A stretch of 64,000 nt of DNA from an uncultured Mycoplasmatota bacterium (GCA_900550255.1 URQZ01000001.1:62001-126000), one strand, 5' to 3'. Counted from the first letter of the stretch, positions 54,975 to 63,069 are shown. Made by a program: numbers and translations. Notes: generated from the sequence alone by a model not told the origin.

Positions 54975-55609
54975 TTAAATCTTATTTACTTTTAATAATT
55001 TTGCTCGTTGTATTGAGCTTTTATTATTATATCGGCATTCAGTAATTTCTTGTTGAGATTTTTCAAATAAATTGTCGATACATGATGTTCTAACAAAATT
55101 TTTTTGAGCAAAACAACCATTATTATATGCATTTATAAATTCAAGTTGAATATCAAATGTATAATGCATTATTTTCATATCATCATAAACTTTATAAAAC
55201 TTAGTAGATGATGGGATTTCACTTATTACTTCATCCGCAAAATTTAAATAACGATAAATAGATGTGTTATTTTTTATCATTTTTACAACTTGTTTTCTTT
55301 TATCTAATAGTTTTTTATATTTGTTTTTTAATTCAAATACTTCATCATTTTTAATTTCTATTTTATTTAAAGAATCTATACGTTCACCAATTTCTAATAA
55401 CATTGAGTCTAAATATCCAAGATACGTAATATATAGTTTTATCTCACCTACTAATTCTTTTTGCCATCTAAAGGCATTATAACCTGTTTTTCCTTTTTCG
55501 ATAAACTCAATTGAAGTTCTTTTTATATCATTTGATATTTTTTTAATTCCTTCAAATTTCTTTTCATCATAATTTTATATGCTTTTTCATTTTTATTTAA
55601 TTTGTCCAT
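54975..55609 (-). pseudogene. Frameshifted helical-bundle protein
   Basis: The ATG at 55607-55609 behind AGGAGG opens MDKLNKNEKAYKIMMKRNLK and stops after about 28 codons. From about 55555 another frame continues without a break as KFEGIKKISNDIKRTSIEF, then GYNAFRWQKELVGEIKLYIT and the 142-aa open frame down to 54975. Joined, it gives a Lys/Glu-rich, all-helical protein of about 210 aa with Cys near the end. One extra base in AAAAGAAATTT explains the break. A sequencing error or slippage at the A-rich run is possible. Family not recognised. Confidence 0.65.
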
Positions 55610-55703
55610 ATTATACCATTCCTCCTGAAAATTATTATTTATATTTTTATAATTCAATCTTTTTGTAAGTTTTGATTAATTATTCAAAGTTTTCACTTAT
55701 ATT

Positions 55704-56129
55704 TTAATGGTTTTCATAATTAATTGCAATATTATTTAAATAATTTGCGACATCCGTAAGATTATTAAAAGTCATACAGCCATTATCCTTAATGATATCT
55801 TCCACTGATTTTATACTTTCTAGCATATGGCCTTCCATTTGTTTATCATTATATTCATATAAAACACAAAAAACAAGTTTGCTTGGAACCTTATTACTAT
55901 AATCTACTGCAGATGCTATAGCACTAAATCCCTTTTGTTCTGGTGTAATAACATATAGTAGAATATCACTGTCCTGCATTCGCTTTTGTTTTTCTAATTT
56001 TATAGATTCTGTATATTTCCAATTTTCAACTACTGGATTAAAATACTTTATATTGGAATTTAAAAGTTTTATTAAAGTTTCTCTCCAATTACTATTACCA
56101 CAAGTACCACCCAAATTCACCATCAACAT
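55704..56129 (-). CDS. Nucleoside 2-deoxyribosyltransferase-like protein
   Basis: The 141-aa protein fits the short NDT-like group: VNLGGTCGNSNWRETLIKLL (first strand and substrate loop), YFNPVVENW, EKQKRMQDSDILLYVITPEQ and GFSAIASAVDYSN. In active NDTs a Glu follows the 'G..s..E' step; here the aligned SAIASAVD has Ala in the usual Glu place, so activity is uncertain. Such proteins transfer or hydrolyse N-glycosidic bonds of deoxynucleosides. It lies just after the terminator of the nucleotide operon, in the same direction, with its own RBS (AGGAGTGATAAA). Confidence 0.75.
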   Translation of the reverse strand: MLMVNLGGTCGNSNWRETLIKLLNSNIKYFNPVVENWKYTESIKLEKQKRMQDSDILLYVITPEQKGFSAIASAVDYSNKVPSKLVFCVLYEYNDKQMEGHMLESIKSVEDIIKDNGCMTFNNLTDVANYLNNIAINYENH

Positions 56130-56252
56130 TTTATCACTCCTAAACTTCTTATTTATTTCACATAATTTATTTTAATATTTAAATTAGTACAAACTAATTA
56201 TATCATTTTATCATATATCTTCAAGTAAAAAATTGAAATTTCTTTTTCTTCT

Positions 56253-56281
56253 AAAAAAACTAAGATATTTCTATCTTAGTT
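56253..56281 (-). terminator. Terminator of the nucleotide-island operon
   Basis: AACTAAGATA and TATCTTAGTT form a 10-bp stem around GAAA, followed by seven T on the minus strand. The strong stem closes the seven-gene operon. Confidence 0.85.
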
Positions 56282-56387
56282 CGTTTATATTAATTATTTT
56301 CTATTTTTAATTGTAGCTTGTACCACAGTTTAGTTCGGGACGCCTTAATATAAATTTTTGCTAGATGACTTCTTTAACATTTAAATA

Positions 56388-56690
56388 TTAATCACTTATT
56401 CTTACATTAACACCATCTATATTTTTATATACTCGTTTTTCATTTTTAGAAACTTTCTTCTCTATTTCATCTGCCAAGTCAAAACCCAACATTTCAGATA
56501 GGCCCATTAAGTAAATAGCAATATCTGCTAATTCTTCATTCAAATCATCTTTTTTCTTCTTCCATGCGTCGTATGCTTCAGCCACTTCTCCATATAGTAA
56601 ACAAAATTCTTTATTCACATCTGTTGTATTAAATCCTTTGTTTAATTTATTTTGCCAAATATCTTTTTGAATCTTTTTTAATTCCATGTT
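56388..56690 (-). CDS. MazG-like nucleotide pyrophosphohydrolase
   Basis: The 100-aa protein is a single all-helical MazG domain. The metal-binding Glu/Asp set is visible in LLYGEVAEAYDAW (EVAEA) and NEELADIAIYLMGL (EELAD), with a late KNEKRVYK. It would split an NTP or dNTP to the monophosphate plus pyrophosphate. The start at 56690 follows AAGGAGGAAAAAC; it lies inside the end of the PfkB-fusion gene by 44 bp. It is the last gene of the operon and may clear or prepare a nucleotide for the kinases upstream. Confidence 0.85.
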   Translation of the reverse strand, partial: NMELKKIQKDIWQNKLNKGFNTTDVNKEFCLLYGEVAEAYDAWKKKKDDLNEELADIAIYLMGLSEMLGFDLADEIEKKVSKNEKRVYKNIDGVNVRISD

Positions 56691-58236
56691 TTTCCTCCTT
56701 AAAATCATTGTAATATTCTATTACCTTATTAACATTATACTCTAAAAATTTATTTAATTCAATCTCACTAAGTGTTTTATCGTTAACAATAGTATATACT
56801 GGAATAGTTCGTCCATCAACTAATAAATATCCAAAATTTTCACCTGTTTTTGTATATTCAAATATATCTTTTGAATATACATTGTCCATAGTATCATCAG
56901 AAACATAATGACCACCATTTTCAAATCTTATTCTGTTTCTATTTTTTCTTATTTTTAAACTAGAAACTAAATTAACAATAATAGAGTTGCTATTGTTTTC
57001 TGAATTATCAATAAAATTTTTTATACTACGAAAATATGCATTTTGAGAAAATTGTGACTCATATAGTTCATCCTTACCTCTTGAAAACTGGATTATATTG
57101 TGTGTTTCTGGATTTACAATCGCCATTTGAATTATATAATCCCATAAAATAGGTCTTATTATATCGTGTCCATTTCCCAGATTTGCAGGTTTAGTATAGT
57201 GATTTATTGAATTTATATTATCATTATACTCTTCCCATATTTTATTAACATATTTAATTTCATTTTTAATTTTTTTAAATTCTTCTATTTTATTTTGATA
57301 CAACAAATCATCTAACATAAATGCTTCTAATAGTGGCTCTAAATCATCTATATCTGAATATATATTATAATACTTTTTAAAATAATCAGTAAACGTTGTT
57401 TTTCCAGCACACGAATTACCTATAACAATAATATTATTAGGAAGTAATGTAGATTTGGTAGTTTTATCTATACATGACTCTATAGATAATAGAGGTCCTA
57501 TATTTTCTATAGATTTGCTAGCATTATAAGTTCCTTGTGAAATAGATTCATCTATATCTTGATTAATTATATATTTTGACAAGAAACCACCAATAAATGA
57601 ATCTCCAGCACCAGTAGTAGATTTAATATTATAATTGTTCATTATATTATAACTAATTGTATTCGCTGGTGTTATTACAAAAATAGGTTTATTTTCATTT
57701 GTTACTATTACCAATGGTATATCCTTTACATATTTTTTTATTATATTGTACTCATTAATATTACAGAATAAGATTTCTATTTTTGAAGCATACTTTTCTA
57801 TTATAGGTATAAAATCCACAACACTATGTATCATTACATCTACCGAAAGATGATTATAATTTAATAATTCATTCTCCAAAATATTTTGGACATCTACACC
57901 TTTTCTTAATGATATATGTAAATGGTTGATATCTATTTTTGTTTCCAATTTAATTATATCTGTATTATAAAATTGTGATTCACAGGTAGATTTTGATTCA
58001 TCAATTATAAACTCTGTCATTCTATCAACGATAGTTCCATAAAAATCTATTTGTTTTTCTTTTAATAGTGAATTTGTATCACTATCTACTTTACTTATTA
58101 TTGCAATTTTACCATCAAAAGAAGTCTTTGAAGAAAAACTTGAATATATGCAGCTTCCTCCTAATGTATTGTAAATTCCATTATTTACAACGATTTTATC
58201 ATTGGAAGAATTACCTACATAACATAAATCAATCAT
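56647..58236 (-). CDS. PfkB kinase fused to P-loop nucleoside/nucleotide kinase
   Basis: The 529-aa protein has two kinase folds in tandem. Residues 1-250 are a compact ribokinase/PfkB domain with TLGGSCIYSSF (substrate side) and STTGAGDSFIGGFL (207-220, anion hole and base). Residues 265-529 begin NIIVIGNSCAGKTTFTDYF, a Walker A P-loop (273-281). They continue with DIDDLEPLL, QFSRGKDELYESQFS and a RNRNRIRFENGGHYV stretch, as in deoxynucleoside-kinase-like proteins. Two phosphorylations in a row on one nucleoside-like substrate is a reasonable reading. ATGA overlap with the dTMP-kinase-like gene. Confidence 0.8.
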   Translation of the reverse strand: MIDLCYVGNSSNDKIVVNNGIYNTLGGSCIYSSFSSKTSFDGKIAIISKVDSDTNSLLKEKQIDFYGTIVDRMTEFIIDESKSTCESQFYNTDIIKLETKIDINHLHISLRKGVDVQNILENELLNYNHLSVDVMIHSVVDFIPIIEKYASKIEILFCNINEYNIIKKYVKDIPLVIVTNENKPIFVITPANTISYNIMNNYNIKSTTGAGDSFIGGFLSKYIINQDIDESISQGTYNASKSIENIGPLLSIESCIDKTTKSTLLPNNIIVIGNSCAGKTTFTDYFKKYYNIYSDIDDLEPLLEAFMLDDLLYQNKIEEFKKIKNEIKYVNKIWEEYNDNINSINHYTKPANLGNGHDIIRPILWDYIIQMAIVNPETHNIIQFSRGKDELYESQFSQNAYFRSIKNFIDNSENNSNSIIVNLVSSLKIRKNRNRIRFENGGHYVSDDTMDNVYSKDIFEYTKTGENFGYLLVDGRTIPVYTIVNDKTLSEIELNKFLEYNVNKVIEYYNDFKEEKHGIKKDSKRYLAK

Positions 58237-58730
58237 TTCCTCACCAATTTCTTTACTTGACTTCTAACTTGTTCAATATTTGTTTCATGGGTATTTATAG
58301 CAATTACATCTATAAATTTAGAAGAATATTTCATAATCTCATCATATTTTTTATTTAATTCTTCATAATAATTTGTGATAACTTCATAATCACTTTGTTC
58401 ATCGTTTCTTCTTTTTAACAAAACTTCTTTAGGAGCTGTTAAATAAATAATTTTAGCTCCGGTATTTTTATATGCAATTAATAGTTTTGTATAATCTTCA
58501 ATACTCAATTTACATTTATTTCTTATAACTGGTCCATAAACCATTTCACTAATAAACGATCTGTCAAGTACTAATCCAGTATCATCTGATGATAAAACTT
58601 TCATATATTTTGATAATAAGTCCATGTTTTTCGAATCATAATCAAAATGATATTTTTTCATTCCATAACTTTGTAAATATTCAACTAAAGTTGTTTTGCC
58701 TACACCATCTATACCTTCTATTATTAACAT
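58233..58730 (-). CDS. Thymidylate-kinase-like P-loop kinase
   Basis: The 165-aa protein starts MLIIEGIDGVGKTTLVEYLQ (Walker A at 6-14, the dTMP kinase/dNK form). DRSFISEMVYGPV is the DRxxxS/Y substrate motif and IIYLTAPKEVLLKRRNDEQS the lid with adenine-side Arg. It is shorter than dTMP kinase (about 210 aa), which suggests another nucleoside or nucleotide substrate. Overlaps with the fused kinase (ATGA) indicate coupled synthesis. Confidence 0.8.
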   Translation of the reverse strand: MLIIEGIDGVGKTTLVEYLQSYGMKKYHFDYDSKNMDLLSKYMKVLSSDDTGLVLDRSFISEMVYGPVIRNKCKLSIEDYTKLLIAYKNTGAKIIYLTAPKEVLLKRRNDEQSDYEVITNYYEELNKKYDEIMKYSSKFIDVIAINTHETNIEQVRSQVKKLVRK

Positions 58731-58749
58731 TAGAATTTCCCCTTAACTA

Positions 58750-59511
58750 TTATTTCCTACATTTGCATCTTACTTCAACGTGATCTTTTAATGGACAATT
58801 TTCAGGATTATGTTTATTGCAAAAATAACGTTTATAATAAATAAGAACTAAATGACAAAACCATGTAGCATTATCATAATTTTCTACTTTAAGTTCTTCA
58901 TATCCATTTTGTTTTATTATTTCTTCCATATTATTATCTTTTACTAGTGTTTCTAATTTTTTTCTTAAAATATCGTGCCCTAATGCATTTTTATATTGTT
59001 CAAATCCTAAACAAGGCAATTCTACATCCTTCATGCCACTATCAACTGGCATTATACCTGAATAATATCCTCTTATGTATAAAACACAACACTGTGCTAC
59101 TTTGTAAGATGCACCACTAACATTATCAGCAATTAGTTTAATCAATTCATCATTAGATAATGTTTTTATTTCATTATCATATTTTTCTATAAAATCAATC
59201 ATTGATGACAAATATTTATATCTTGTATTTGATAACCCTAATCCTTTGATTATATTAATTATTTCATCTTTCGTCATATTTTTGATTTCATCATAAGTGT
59301 AACTATTTAAATCATTTATTACTTTTCTATAACTATCTATCATATTATAAGAAATTCTAGTAGAAAGACCAGCAATCAATAATCTTTTTCTATAGTCCTC
59401 TACTTCTAGAGGCCACCATAAGTTATTATTGTGATTCTTTTTTACTGCATTTCTTACTTCTTCCTGATTACTACATATATCAATAATCTTTTTAAATTCT
59501 TCTCTAGTCAT
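58750..59511 (-). CDS. HhH-GPD-like (DNA glycosylase superfamily) protein
   Basis: The 253-aa protein is all-helical and looks like the endonuclease III core. IINIIKGLGLSNTRYKYL gives the first part, then a helix-hairpin-helix-like VSGASYKVAQCC with Lys137, and a YYSGIMPVDSGMKDVELPCLGF stretch with Asp157, matching the catalytic K and D of Nth/MutY. The C-terminus has four Cys (231, 239, 249, 251) that may hold an Fe-S cluster or zinc, but the spacing is not the usual CX6CX2CX5C. Because it lies within a nucleotide-kinase operon, it may act on nucleosides or modified bases and need not be a general repair enzyme. Confidence 0.7.
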   Translation of the reverse strand: MTREEFKKIIDICSNQEEVRNAVKKNHNNNLWWPLEVEDYRKRLLIAGLSTRISYNMIDSYRKVINDLNSYTYDEIKNMTKDEIINIIKGLGLSNTRYKYLSSMIDFIEKYDNEIKTLSNDELIKLIADNVSGASYKVAQCCVLYIRGYYSGIMPVDSGMKDVELPCLGFEQYKNALGHDILRKKLETLVKDNNMEEIIKQNGYEELKVENYDNATWFCHLVLIYYKRYFCNKHNPENCPLKDHVEVRCKCRK

Positions 59512-59522
59512 GCTTACCTCCT

Positions 59523-60164
59523 TTAAATATTATTGTCTCTTTTAATTTTTGAAAATAAGCTTGAATTGCTTGAAATAATTTGCGTATTCAACCTATCTTC
59601 TAAGCTCTCTATTACACTAATTGTTGGTAAATTTGTACAAGATATAATAATATTTTCATATTCGTTTAAGTAATTTTCTTTTATTAATTTTTCTAATTTA
59701 TTTATTCCATAATTAAAATAGTCTGCTGTATGTAATAAATCTAAATTTATATTTTTAATAACTTCTATTTCGTTATCTTCTAACATTTTCACTATTTTTT
59801 TTCCTAACTTATCATTATATGGAGTTATTAATAAACATTTTTTTACATTTCTTAATTTTGATTCCTCAATTAATGAAATAGTTGGATTTATTTCTTCTAC
59901 TCCATTTTCTAATGCTGAAGTAGTACAGAAAAATGCATTATAATCAACATCTAAATATTTTAAATCTTTTTTCTTATTATTTATATCTGTAGCAAGATCT
60001 TCTAGAAACTTTGATTTATCTTCTTTATAATTTGTTTTATAGTCCAGTTTAGATATATAAAATACACTTTTTTCTACATCAAAATATCCTTTACTAAAAA
60101 GCATTTGCAATTCATATTCAACAGTCAAATTAGTTTTAGGAATTAATAACCCTATTTTTTTCAT
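59523..60164 (-). CDS. Asp/Glu racemase or maleate isomerase-like protein
   Basis: The 213-aa protein opens KKIGLLIPKTNLTVEYELQ, the start of the maleate isomerase/arylmalonate decarboxylase group. The two catalytic Cys of that superfamily are in place: AFFCTTSA (Cys80) and IISCTNLPT (Cys176). These enzymes move a proton or cis-trans isomerise small dicarboxylates. The ATG overlaps the radical SAM stop (ATGA). Its link to nucleotide enzymes is unusual; a small acid may be made for attachment to the nucleoside. Confidence 0.78.
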   Translation of the reverse strand: MKKIGLLIPKTNLTVEYELQMLFSKGYFDVEKSVFYISKLDYKTNYKEDKSKFLEDLATDINNKKKDLKYLDVDYNAFFCTTSALENGVEEINPTISLIEESKLRNVKKCLLITPYNDKLGKKIVKMLEDNEIEVIKNINLDLLHTADYFNYGINKLEKLIKENYLNEYENIIISCTNLPTISVIESLEDRLNTQIISSNSSLFSKIKRDNNI

Positions 60165-61669
60165 ATTATTTCTCCAATAATTGTTCTATTACCAATGTAT
60201 CCAACTACTTTAACTTTATAAAATTCATCTAATTTTAGTTTCTTGTTTAAAATTACAACTCTTACTGGACATGTACCCATTTGTCTTAAAATTGAATTTC
60301 CATCTTTATACATTTCCATTCTTAATTCACTAATTTCTAAACCAATCGGAAAAACTTCTTTTAGCATTGGAACGATAAATTCATTTTCTATTGTTTTACT
60401 CCAAAGATTAAATTCTTTTAAGTCTTCTTCACTATAATTATCAAATTGTTCTCCATAAGGAGAAGTTAATTTTCTAACAAAAACTCTTCTCACCCAATTT
60501 CCAGAATTTAATATTTTATTAAAATTATCTAAATTATGTCTTAGAGTATTTTCATTTTGACCGTCTAATCCATAAATTATATTAATACCTGGAAGTAATT
60601 TAGGCAATCCGTTTTTTCCTCTTTCTTTCCCATATTTATTAATTATAGATATTGATTTATGAATATCATCTAAAGAACCATTTAAATTACATTTTTCTCT
60701 TATTATTGGATCGAATGATTCGATTCCAAATGGTGTAATGTTTCCTGCTGTAGTATATTTAGCTACTATTTCAGTTATTCTTTTTCCTTCTTCAGTATTT
60801 ACATTATGAGGACTTACATTATCTATATGTAGTGTTTTAATATTTGGACAAGCATTCCAAACTCCTTTAAACAAGTTTTCTATTTCTTCTACATTACAAT
60901 TCTTATAAGCATAAAAATTTGGTTGCCTTCCTAATCTAAAATATAAGGCTCCATTATCATATAAACTTTTAATTTCGTCTATAATATCTTCTTTTTCCCT
61001 AAACTGTAATGGTAAACCTCTCATGCCTTCTATACAAAATGTACAACCAGGATTTCTATTACATCCTGTGGCGGTTTCGATTTCAATTACAATTGGTCTG
61101 TCTAGTTGTTCTAATATACTTGATGAATCAATTGCAATTTGTCTCAATTTATCATAATTTGGTTTAAACTTATTACCACTTTCTCCAATAAAATAATTAT
61201 AAGTATTACCAAAAATAATATCAGTAAATAAATTGTTAGGTACTGTTTTCCTAATATTTTCTCTTGTTAATTCACTTCCGCCTAGAGAATAAAATAATAA
61301 TTTATTAGTTTCTTTTTTACAGAAAAGATTTAATAATTTTTCTACCTCTAAAAAAGTAGGAGGTTCTGCAGATACATACTCATATTTAACAAAGCATCCC
61401 ATTACAACATAAATGTTTGTTGCATTTTTTAATATTTCTGAAACGTTATCAGCATTTTTTGTTTTGTTTATTATTCTTTTATTATATAAATTATTAAAAT
61501 GTTTTTCTCCATTTGCAAAACGTAAATCATCAATATTTAAATAATAATAATTAACATTTTTATTTTTTAAAGCACCTGCTATATATCTAGAATGTACACT
61601 TAAATATGGTGGTACGCCTAATCCCGATGGTTCATCTGTATAACAATCTATTATTACATCATATTTCAT
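60161..61669 (-). CDS. COG1031-like radical SAM enzyme
   Basis: The 502-aa protein has an N-terminal part of about 190 aa (DCYTDEPSGLGVPPYLSVHS, RYIAGALKN) typical of the mainly archaeal COG1031/MJ1487-like group, which resembles a B12-binding fold. A radical SAM barrel follows. The cluster motif is TGCNRNPGCTFCIEG with Cys203, 209 and 212, i.e. CX5CX2C instead of the standard CX3CX2C. FRLGRQPNFYAY and GIESFDPIIREKCNLNG are the usual later strands. A C-terminal TRAM/OB-like end (KVKVVGYIGNRTIIGEII) is seen. The ATG at 61669 follows AAGGAGGAATTTAAG. Function unknown. Confidence 0.85.
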   Translation of the reverse strand: MKYDVIIDCYTDEPSGLGVPPYLSVHSRYIAGALKNKNVNYYYLNIDDLRFANGEKHFNNLYNKRIINKTKNADNVSEILKNATNIYVVMGCFVKYEYVSAEPPTFLEVEKLLNLFCKKETNKLLFYSLGGSELTRENIRKTVPNNLFTDIIFGNTYNYFIGESGNKFKPNYDKLRQIAIDSSSILEQLDRPIVIEIETATGCNRNPGCTFCIEGMRGLPLQFREKEDIIDEIKSLYDNGALYFRLGRQPNFYAYKNCNVEEIENLFKGVWNACPNIKTLHIDNVSPHNVNTEEGKRITEIVAKYTTAGNITPFGIESFDPIIREKCNLNGSLDDIHKSISIINKYGKERGKNGLPKLLPGINIIYGLDGQNENTLRHNLDNFNKILNSGNWVRRVFVRKLTSPYGEQFDNYSEEDLKEFNLWSKTIENEFIVPMLKEVFPIGLEISELRMEMYKDGNSILRQMGTCPVRVVILNKKLKLDEFYKVKVVGYIGNRTIIGEII

Positions 61670-61682
61670 CTTAAATTCCTCC

Positions 61683-62177
61683 TTAATCAATTAAAGTTAT
61701 AACATGAAATGGAATTACCTTTTCTTTTAGTTCTGATAGTGCTAAAAATAATATATCATGTGTATCATCGATTAGAATAGCTAATTCACATTCGTTTGAA
61801 TTCAATTTTTCTCTTATTTTATCTATTTTTACTTTCTTTCTAGATTCAAAGTTTTGTGATAGAACAAAAATTTTATGTTTTTGTTTAATAAATGGCATAT
61901 ATTTATCAAGCCACAAACTTTTTTCTTCTGCTTGTTCTTTATATAAGCATGAACTTAATATAAACATTTCACAATCTATTTTCTCATTAATCCTTTGTAA
62001 ATTATTTATTGTAGTATATATGGGCCTTTTATTTAAATATAATCCTGGTTTATTACTTTTTATATTTTCCCCTTCTCCAAATCTATAGTCTGCTACAACT
62101 CCATCCATGTCTACAAAAATAGCAATTTTCTTAGAATTATCTTCTATTATTTTCTTAATTTCTTCTAGCAAATACAT
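61683..62177 (-). CDS. HAD-superfamily 5'(3')-deoxyribonucleotidase-like phosphatase
   Basis: The 164-aa protein has the HAD nucleophile pair in IAIFVDMDGVVADY (Asp22/Asp24), a Ser of motif II in MFILSSCLYK, Lys in RKKVKIDKI, and acidic motif IV in LAILIDDTHDIL. The short cap and the spacing resemble the NT5C group that dephosphorylates deoxynucleoside monophosphates. It is the first gene of the operon, behind GGAGGTGCTCT and an extended -10 promoter. Confidence 0.8.
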   Translation of the reverse strand: MYLLEEIKKIIEDNSKKIAIFVDMDGVVADYRFGEGENIKSNKPGLYLNKRPIYTTINNLQRINEKIDCEMFILSSCLYKEQAEEKSLWLDKYMPFIKQKHKIFVLSQNFESRKKVKIDKIREKLNSNECELAILIDDTHDILFLALSELKEKVIPFHVITLID

Positions 62178-62197
62178 AGAGCACCTCCATTAATTAC

Positions 62198-62206
62198 ATT
62201 ATAACA
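62198..62206 (-). promoter_or_regulatory. Extended -10 promoter of the nucleotide-island operon
   Basis: TGTTATAAT on the minus strand (TATAAT 62198-62203) has no good -35 at 17 bp, so an extended -10 promoter is likely. A TTGACA lies 25 bp upstream, too far for a normal pair. The start is about 15 bp before the RBS. Confidence 0.55.
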
Positions 62207-62249
62207 CAAGTATGAACTTTTTTAATACTGTCAAAAAGATTGAGATTAT

Positions 62250-62548
62250 TTAATACAATTTATAAGCAAATACTTTTTCAGATGGAAGTATCTTCTCTCT
62301 ATGAATATTTGAATCTACCATACATATAATTGCTTCGTTATCATTAAAATCTTTAATATAAGCATCAACTTCTGTCTCACCTATTAACTCTAATGCTCTT
62401 TTTCTTCTATGCCTGAAATCATTTCATAGTTTCCAGTCTCTTTTATACTTACGACAAGTTGTTCTAATGATTCATCATTATTAATTAAAAATGGATGATT
62501 TTTAAAGTCAACAATATCTTTAAGTTTAATTCTACATATTTTTTCCAT
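62250..62548 (-). pseudogene. Decayed ParB-like partition protein
   Basis: The start reads MEKICRIKLKDIVDFKNHPF, then LEQLVVSIKETG joined directly to NYEMISG, so the strand of about 10-20 aa that normally lies between is deleted. A one-base loss at GGCAT shifts the frame: the next frame reads HRRKRALELIGETEVDAYIK followed by MVDSNIHREKILPSEKVFAY and stops at YKLY. Together, GHRRKRA and IHREKILPSEK are the signature of ParB/Spo0J proteins of Tn916- and CTn-type elements. The protein lacks its HTH and C-terminal domains, so it cannot work. RBS GGTGG. Confidence 0.8.
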
Positions 62549-63032
62549 ACAAACCACCTACTTCTTTTAAATCATAATTTAATTTCCATTCTATATATTC
62601 CTTATAAAATATTTCTCTTTTAAGTCTTTTGTTTCTCATATTGTTCCACTCATCATAAAATTTTTTTATTGTTACAATATACAATTCATTAATGTTGGGA
62701 ATATTTGAAAAATTAATATAATAATTAGGAATTAATTCTTCTAACCACATCAAAGTATAAATTAAATCTATCGGTTTGTTATAATCATACTTTTTTATTG
62801 AATTAATACTTACATTTAAAATACTTGATATTTCCGTTAGCCTTTCATCTTTTGGATTTCTATCTTCTTTTTCATATCTTGTCATTGTTCTTCTTTTACA
62901 TTCACCAGTTAAACCAAGTTTATCTGATACATCATCCTGTGTTAAAAATCTAAATTGTCTTACAAATGAAATTCTTGATCCCTGTGATAAATCCCTTAAT
63001 TTAGGTTTTGTATATATTAATTGCTTTTTTAC
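62532..63032 (-). pseudogene. XRE-type HTH regulator lacking a usual start codon
   Basis: The open frame runs from a TAG near 63045 to 62532. It contains KLRDLSQGSRISFVRQFRFL then LTQDDVSDKLGL and an RTMTRYEKEDRNPKDERLTE stretch, the typical helix-turn-helix beginning of regulators found next to ParB in conjugative elements. A good RBS (GGAGGTG, 63032-63038) is present, but no ATG, GTG or TTG follows in frame before the HTH. The first ATG (62885) is inside the domain and would lose half of it. The start was probably lost by mutation; a rare ATA or ATT start cannot be excluded. The stop overlaps the ParB remnant by 17 bp. Confidence 0.6.
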
Positions 63033-63069
63033 ACCTCCAAAAACCTATCGCACATATATATTTTTCACA

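Noticed and set aside
54975..63032. Island as a known restriction or abortive-infection system
   Set aside because: No methylase, nuclease-helicase pair, toxin-antitoxin or retron parts were recognised; the enzymes are of nucleotide metabolism type. A defence role through a modified nucleotide stays possible but is unsupported.
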